Shown here piece after piece: positions 60,493-64,000 of a stretch of DNA of 64,000 nucleotides. This stretch comes from Bacteroidota bacterium (lineage in GTDB: Bacteria; Bacteroidota; Bacteroidia; AKYH767-A; 2013-40CM-41-45). The stretch is from the NCBI GenBank assembly GCA_016720655.1, contig JADKKE010000032.1, positions 62,001 through 126,000 of the forward strand, read 5' to 3'. Position 1 is the stretch's first letter; each line of letters begins with the position of its first letter. The notes below the pieces were generated by a model. It searched no databases. It was not told the origin of the DNA and saw only the letters and a list, made by a program, of their open reading frames with translations. The position numbers were made by a program, and so were the translations under genes.

Positions 60493-62043
60493 ATGGCCAG
60501 CATTAACAGCGAAGACTTATTTAAAAACATCATTTCCCACGCCAAAGAGTATGGGTTTATTTTTCAATCGAGTGAGATTTACGACGGACTGAGCGCCGTG
60601 TATGATTACGGACAAAATGGTGCCGAACTCAAAAAGAATATCCGCGAATTCTGGTGGAAGGCCATGGTTCAGATGAACGAGAATATTGTGGGGATTGATG
60701 CGTCAATTTTTATGCATCCCACAACCTGGAAGGCATCCGGACACGTAGATGCTTTCAACGATCCGCTGGTCGATAACAAAGATTCCAAGAAACGCTACCG
60801 TGCGGATGTGCTCATCGAAGATCATGTAGCGAAAATTGAAGGTAAAATTCTAAAGGAAGTTGAAAAGGCACGCGGACGATTCGGGGATGCTTTTGATGAA
60901 GCTCAGTTTCGTACGACAAATCCCAGAGTAGTTGAGAATCAGCAAAAGATTGATGCGATCAACACCCGTTTCAAAGCGGCACTCGAAGCGAACGATCTTG
61001 AGGAAGTCAGACAAATTATCATCGATCTTGAAATTGTTTGTCCGATTTCCGGCACACGCAACTGGACAGAAGTACGTCAGTTCAATTTGATGTTTTCGAC
61101 ACAGATCGGATCTGTGAGTGAAGAAGCATCTACAATTTATCTGCGTCCGGAAACGGCTCAGGGTATTTTTGTGAATTTCCTGAATGTCCAGAAGACAGGG
61201 AGAATGAAGATTCCGTTTGGAATTGCGCAAACAGGCAAGGCTTTCCGTAATGAAATTGTCGCACGACAGTTTATTTTTCGCATGCGGGAATTTGAGCAAA
61301 TGGAAATGCAGTTTTTCATCAAGCCGGGAACGGAAATGGAATGGTACAAATACTGGAAAGAGACCCGTATGCGATGGCATCGGTCGCTTGGTTTTCCGGA
61401 AGGCAAACAACGTTTTCACGATCACCTGAAACTTGCGCACTATGCGAATGCAGCGTGCGACATTGAATTTGAATTTCCATTTGGTTTCAAAGAACTCGAA
61501 GGAATCCATTCACGTACAGATTTCGATTTGGGGAATCACGAAAAATTCTCAGGAAAAAAACTCCAGTATTTTGATCCGGAATTGAACCAGAGTTATGTTC
61601 CGTATGTTCTCGAAACTTCTATTGGTCTCGATCGGATGTTTCTTGCTATTCTTTCCGAAAGTTATGCTGAAGAAAAACTGGAAGATGGTTCTGAGCGTGT
61701 GGTTTTGCGTATTCCTCCATTCCTCGCTCCTGTGAAATGTGCTGTAATGCCGCTTGTGAAAAAAGATGGCTTACCCGAGAAAGCCCGTGAAATCATGGAT
61801 CGCATTAAATACGATCACAACTGTTTCTACGAAGAGAAAGACAATATCGGAAAACGTTACCGTCGCCAGGATGCAATCGGAACTCCCTTCTGCATCACAG
61901 TCGATCACGAAACCCTGGTCGACAATGCCGTCACCATCCGTTACCGCGACACCATGCTACAAGAACGCATCCCGATTGAGCAAGTGGAAAACATCCTGAA
62001 TGAGAAAGTAGATATGCGGGCAGCGTTGAGGAAGTTGAATTGA
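60493..62043 (+). CDS. glyS: Glycyl-tRNA synthetase, alpha2 (eukaryote/archaeal-like) type
   Basis: 516-residue class II synthetase that charges tRNA-Gly. Motif 2 FRNEIVARQFIFRMREFEQM and motif 3 GLDRMFLAIL are clear; the TAQGIFVNFLNVQ segment forms part of the glycine site, and the C-terminal HGTP anticodon domain (PLVKKDGLPEKAREIMD) is present. It is the single-chain dimeric form rather than the alpha2beta2 type. A -7-like box lies directly before the start, and an intrinsic terminator follows. Confidence 0.96.
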   Translation: MASINSEDLFKNIISHAKEYGFIFQSSEIYDGLSAVYDYGQNGAELKKNIREFWWKAMVQMNENIVGIDASIFMHPTTWKASGHVDAFNDPLVDNKDSKKRYRADVLIEDHVAKIEGKILKEVEKARGRFGDAFDEAQFRTTNPRVVENQQKIDAINTRFKAALEANDLEEVRQIIIDLEIVCPISGTRNWTEVRQFNLMFSTQIGSVSEEASTIYLRPETAQGIFVNFLNVQKTGRMKIPFGIAQTGKAFRNEIVARQFIFRMREFEQMEMQFFIKPGTEMEWYKYWKETRMRWHRSLGFPEGKQRFHDHLKLAHYANAACDIEFEFPFGFKELEGIHSRTDFDLGNHEKFSGKKLQYFDPELNQSYVPYVLETSIGLDRMFLAILSESYAEEKLEDGSERVVLRIPPFLAPVKCAVMPLVKKDGLPEKAREIMDRIKYDHNCFYEEKDNIGKRYRRQDAIGTPFCITVDHETLVDNAVTIRYRDTMLQERIPIEQVENILNEKVDMRAALRKLN

Positions 62044-62090
62044 AACGATAAGCCCATCATTCAATTTTAAAATCTAATAAACAATTTTTA

Positions 62091-62114
62091 GGACCCATTT
62101 TCGGGTCCTTTTTT
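62091..62114 (+). terminator. Intrinsic terminator after glyS
   Basis: GGACCC (62091-62096) / GGGTCC (62103-62108) with loop ATTTTC, then TTTTTT. Confidence 0.93.
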
Positions 62115-62271
62115 ATTATCTGAGTTTTTGGGTAGTGTAATTTCAGATATTCGTCAGCATATTTTATAATTCACCACAGTTTGAATCCTGTTTACCTATG
62201 TTAAGTCATGTCTCGTCACAAATACATCTCATATATTCACATTTTTCCAAACTTCACATAAAGATTCTGGA

Positions 62272-63819
62272 ATGAAATATTTTTTCACCGCACTTTTATC
62301 TCTTTTCCTGATTGGTACTTTGAAGGCGCAAACTCCTCCTTCATTTGTTCTTAGTGGCTTCTCGTCAAATTTGGTTCAGTTTACTGAAAACAATATATAC
62401 TTTAATGGACTTTCCGGTCTTGTGAAAACCGATTATTCCGGAAATGTAATTTGGGCAAAACCATATGTTGGCTGGAGAATGGTAGTCGAAGATGATGTGA
62501 TTTATACCTGGGACTATCGCAATGTTTACAAATTGGACACAATGGGAAATTATATTTGGTCGAAGGAGATTCCATACCGAATGTGCTCAATGTGGACTGA
62601 TACAAGTTGGATTCAGGATGTAATTGTTGATCACAATCGAATATACGTTTCAACCCTTCAATGCCCACCTCAAGGATCCGTGGATCATTGCAAAGTGGGA
62701 GTAATCACTATGGATACTTCAGGGAATGTTGTAAATGCATGGTGTGATCCTTATGGATTGTATTCTATTTGGGGTGTCAATACGGGTTGCAAATCGTCGA
62801 GTCGGGGAGCTTTTCTGTCCTGGAAAACAACAACCGGGATTTTCGATCAATCATTTATTGCAAGGCTAGACAGTAGCGGAAACTTTGATTTTTTCAGTCA
62901 GGTTCAGGATTATTTTTATGGGGACTACAATGAAGTTGCAGGCATACTTCCACTTCCGGATTCAACTTATTTTATAATAAATAATGTAACCCCTATCATG
63001 ACGTGGCCAAATATGAAAACCATTGTTGCCAGAATGAATGAAAATGGAACTGTTATTTGGCAAAAAGAATTCAGATCTGCTTCAACAGGTTATCAATATT
63101 TACAATTCATATATGCTACCACAGATGGTTTTGGAAATATTTACATCATTGGCGTCGTGAATGAAGATTCATTTTGCATAATAAAAATTGACTTGTACGG
63201 CAATCAGTTATTTTCCAAACTCTGGAAGTATCCAAGTCCTTCACTTGGAACGCTTCATTTTCCCAATTATATTTCAAATATCAATCAAATGCATTATAAA
63301 GATGGAAATTTATATTGTTATGCAAGGAATGGTACACTTAACGAATCTGCGATCCTCGTTTTTGACACTGCCTTTAGTATTTCTTGTTATCTTCCTGATA
63401 CAATATATGCAGATTCTATCTTCAATAGTATTCCTACGCAAAGAACATTTACTCAATTTCCTACTTCCAGTGTTGTGCTTACTTCCGATAGTTTGCCTAT
63501 GGGGACTGCTATAGTTCCGAATGTGATTTATCCTTGCACACAGGTACAAATTTCCGAGTTCCCATCACTCGATCAATCACTAATAGTGTGGCCCAATCCA
63601 GTTTTCAATGAGATGCACTTAAAATTTACTTCCGGCAATGACGAAATGCAACAGCATTTTCGTTTTATGCTTTGTAATTCAATGGGAGCAATTGTTTTTG
63701 AAGATGAGATTACATCTCACGAAAAATCTATTGACATGGATGCCTTTCCAGCAGGATTGTATTTCATCATCTACTTCAACAAATATGAGCATCGACTTAA
63801 ACCAATTCTTAAATTTTAG
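62272..63819 (+). CDS. T9SS-sorted beta-propeller-like exported protein
   Basis: 515 residues with signal peptide (FFTALLSLFLIGTLKAQ). Repeated strands with the form G.LVKTDYSGNVIWAK, YKLDTMGNYIWSKE, VITMDTSGNVVNAW, ARLDSSGNFDFFSQ, ARMNENGTVIWQKE and IKIDLYGNQLFSKL, about every 50-60 residues, resemble a PQQ/SBBP-type propeller. C-terminal T9SS domain: LIVWPNPVFNEMHLKF and DAFPAGLYFIIYFNK. Probably a surface-exposed binding protein. The next gene begins 30 bases downstream with a similar start and may be a paralogue. Confidence 0.87.
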   Translation: MKYFFTALLSLFLIGTLKAQTPPSFVLSGFSSNLVQFTENNIYFNGLSGLVKTDYSGNVIWAKPYVGWRMVVEDDVIYTWDYRNVYKLDTMGNYIWSKEIPYRMCSMWTDTSWIQDVIVDHNRIYVSTLQCPPQGSVDHCKVGVITMDTSGNVVNAWCDPYGLYSIWGVNTGCKSSSRGAFLSWKTTTGIFDQSFIARLDSSGNFDFFSQVQDYFYGDYNEVAGILPLPDSTYFIINNVTPIMTWPNMKTIVARMNENGTVIWQKEFRSASTGYQYLQFIYATTDGFGNIYIIGVVNEDSFCIIKIDLYGNQLFSKLWKYPSPSLGTLHFPNYISNINQMHYKDGNLYCYARNGTLNESAILVFDTAFSISCYLPDTIYADSIFNSIPTQRTFTQFPTSSVVLTSDSLPMGTAIVPNVIYPCTQVQISEFPSLDQSLIVWPNPVFNEMHLKFTSGNDEMQQHFRFMLCNSMGAIVFEDEITSHEKSIDMDAFPAGLYFIIYFNKYEHRLKPILKF

Positions 63820-63849
63820 GATTGATATGTAAATTTAATACAGCTCAAC

Positions 63850-64000
63850 ATGAAATCGGTATTTATTTTCTTGCTATTATTTTTAATAAAAGTTTCAGCT
63901 TTCGGGCAGAACACTTTATTATTTACTTATCATGACCCAGCTCTAGGATCAATTTATCCAAATGGAATTCTGGAGACAAAAGATCATGGCTACTTACTTA
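63850..64000 (+). CDS. Exported protein, 3' end outside window
   Basis: Starts at ATG 63850 with signal peptide MKSVFIFLLLFLIKVSAFGQ and runs open to the window edge (50 codons). The visible mature part includes FTYHDPALGSIYPNGILETK. Its opening resembles the upstream T9SS protein's layout (signal, then short strand repeats), so a tandem paralogue is likely but not shown. Confidence 0.75.
   Translation, partial: MKSVFIFLLLFLIKVSAFGQNTLLFTYHDPALGSIYPNGILETKDHGYLL

Noticed and set aside
60850..61509. Minus-strand frame of 219 codons
   Set aside because: Antisense to glyS; no family signature.
1..64000. tRNA, rRNA, prophage or transposase genes
   Set aside because: None seen by eye; a tRNAscan or Infernal run would be needed to exclude small RNAs with certainty.

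Overview
The window comes from an AT-rich member of the Bacteroidota, most likely an environmental, aerobic, non-fermenting lineage; I cannot name the genus. The main evidence is at least eleven exported proteins with C-terminal type IX secretion (T9SS, Por) sorting domains of the form 'YPNP...G.YxxxxxxxxK'. Supporting evidence is TACCTTTG-type promoter boxes, weak Shine-Dalgarno sites, a hybrid two-component system with a beta-propeller sensor, the Bacteroidota-type three-gene succinate dehydrogenase (sdhC-sdhA-sdhB), an alpha2 glycyl-tRNA synthetase and many exported metallopeptidases. I saw no rRNA, tRNA, CRISPR array, prophage or insertion sequence with a transposase.

Layout. 0-7 kb (+): a conserved envelope and housekeeping block: the tail of a membrane protein, dut, a sugar-nucleotide pyrophosphorylase, a TPR lipoprotein, a DUF4292-like lipoprotein, a membrane-anchored response-regulator-like protein, an EnvC-like coiled-coil/LytM protein and tatA. 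7-19 kb: two unknown small genes, T9SS cargo, an MltD-like lytic transglycosylase, an outer-membrane barrel, hflX, a DUF218 protein, a membrane cytochrome c, a T9SS-exported alpha/beta hydrolase resembling polyester hydrolases, an FG-GAP protein and a cupin. 19.7-36.5 kb: an exported hydrolase region (two amidohydrolase genes, dipeptidyl-peptidase III, a DUF885 protein, an M1 aminopeptidase) around a 1294-residue hybrid histidine kinase, two small proteins ending near LCPDxCG, and a GNAT enzyme. 36.9-44 kb: a BNR-type T9SS protein, an SPFH protein and the sdh operon. 44-54.6 kb: a NUMOD4/HNH-like gene beside a repeat array, then a run of T9SS cargo (TIM-barrel, two SHAMG paralogues, Kelch, FISUMP) and a 115-bp tandem repeat. 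54.7-64 kb: nrdB/nrdA, a DUF3109 protein, glyS and two further exported proteins, the last cut by the window edge.

The most unusual feature is in the gaps between genes. Many of the longer spacers hold degenerate short-period repeats built on a 7-bp step (for example GTTATGA, GTGAAGA/GTGAATG, GTATGAG/GTATAAG, CTTGAAC, GTGGTTA, GTCCCCC), and the same words recur in both orientations at distant loci. Two 'four-helix bundle' genes of the 23S rRNA intervening-sequence protein (IVP) family sit between the subunit genes of two essential operons (sdhA/sdhB and nrdB/nrdA). Each is bracketed by inverted copies of one of these repeat families. This IVP-plus-inverted-heptamer arrangement is the best candidate in the window for an undescribed mobile or RNA-processing system.

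All functions are read from sequence motifs by eye. No database search was run, so names of families without hallmark motifs are tentative.
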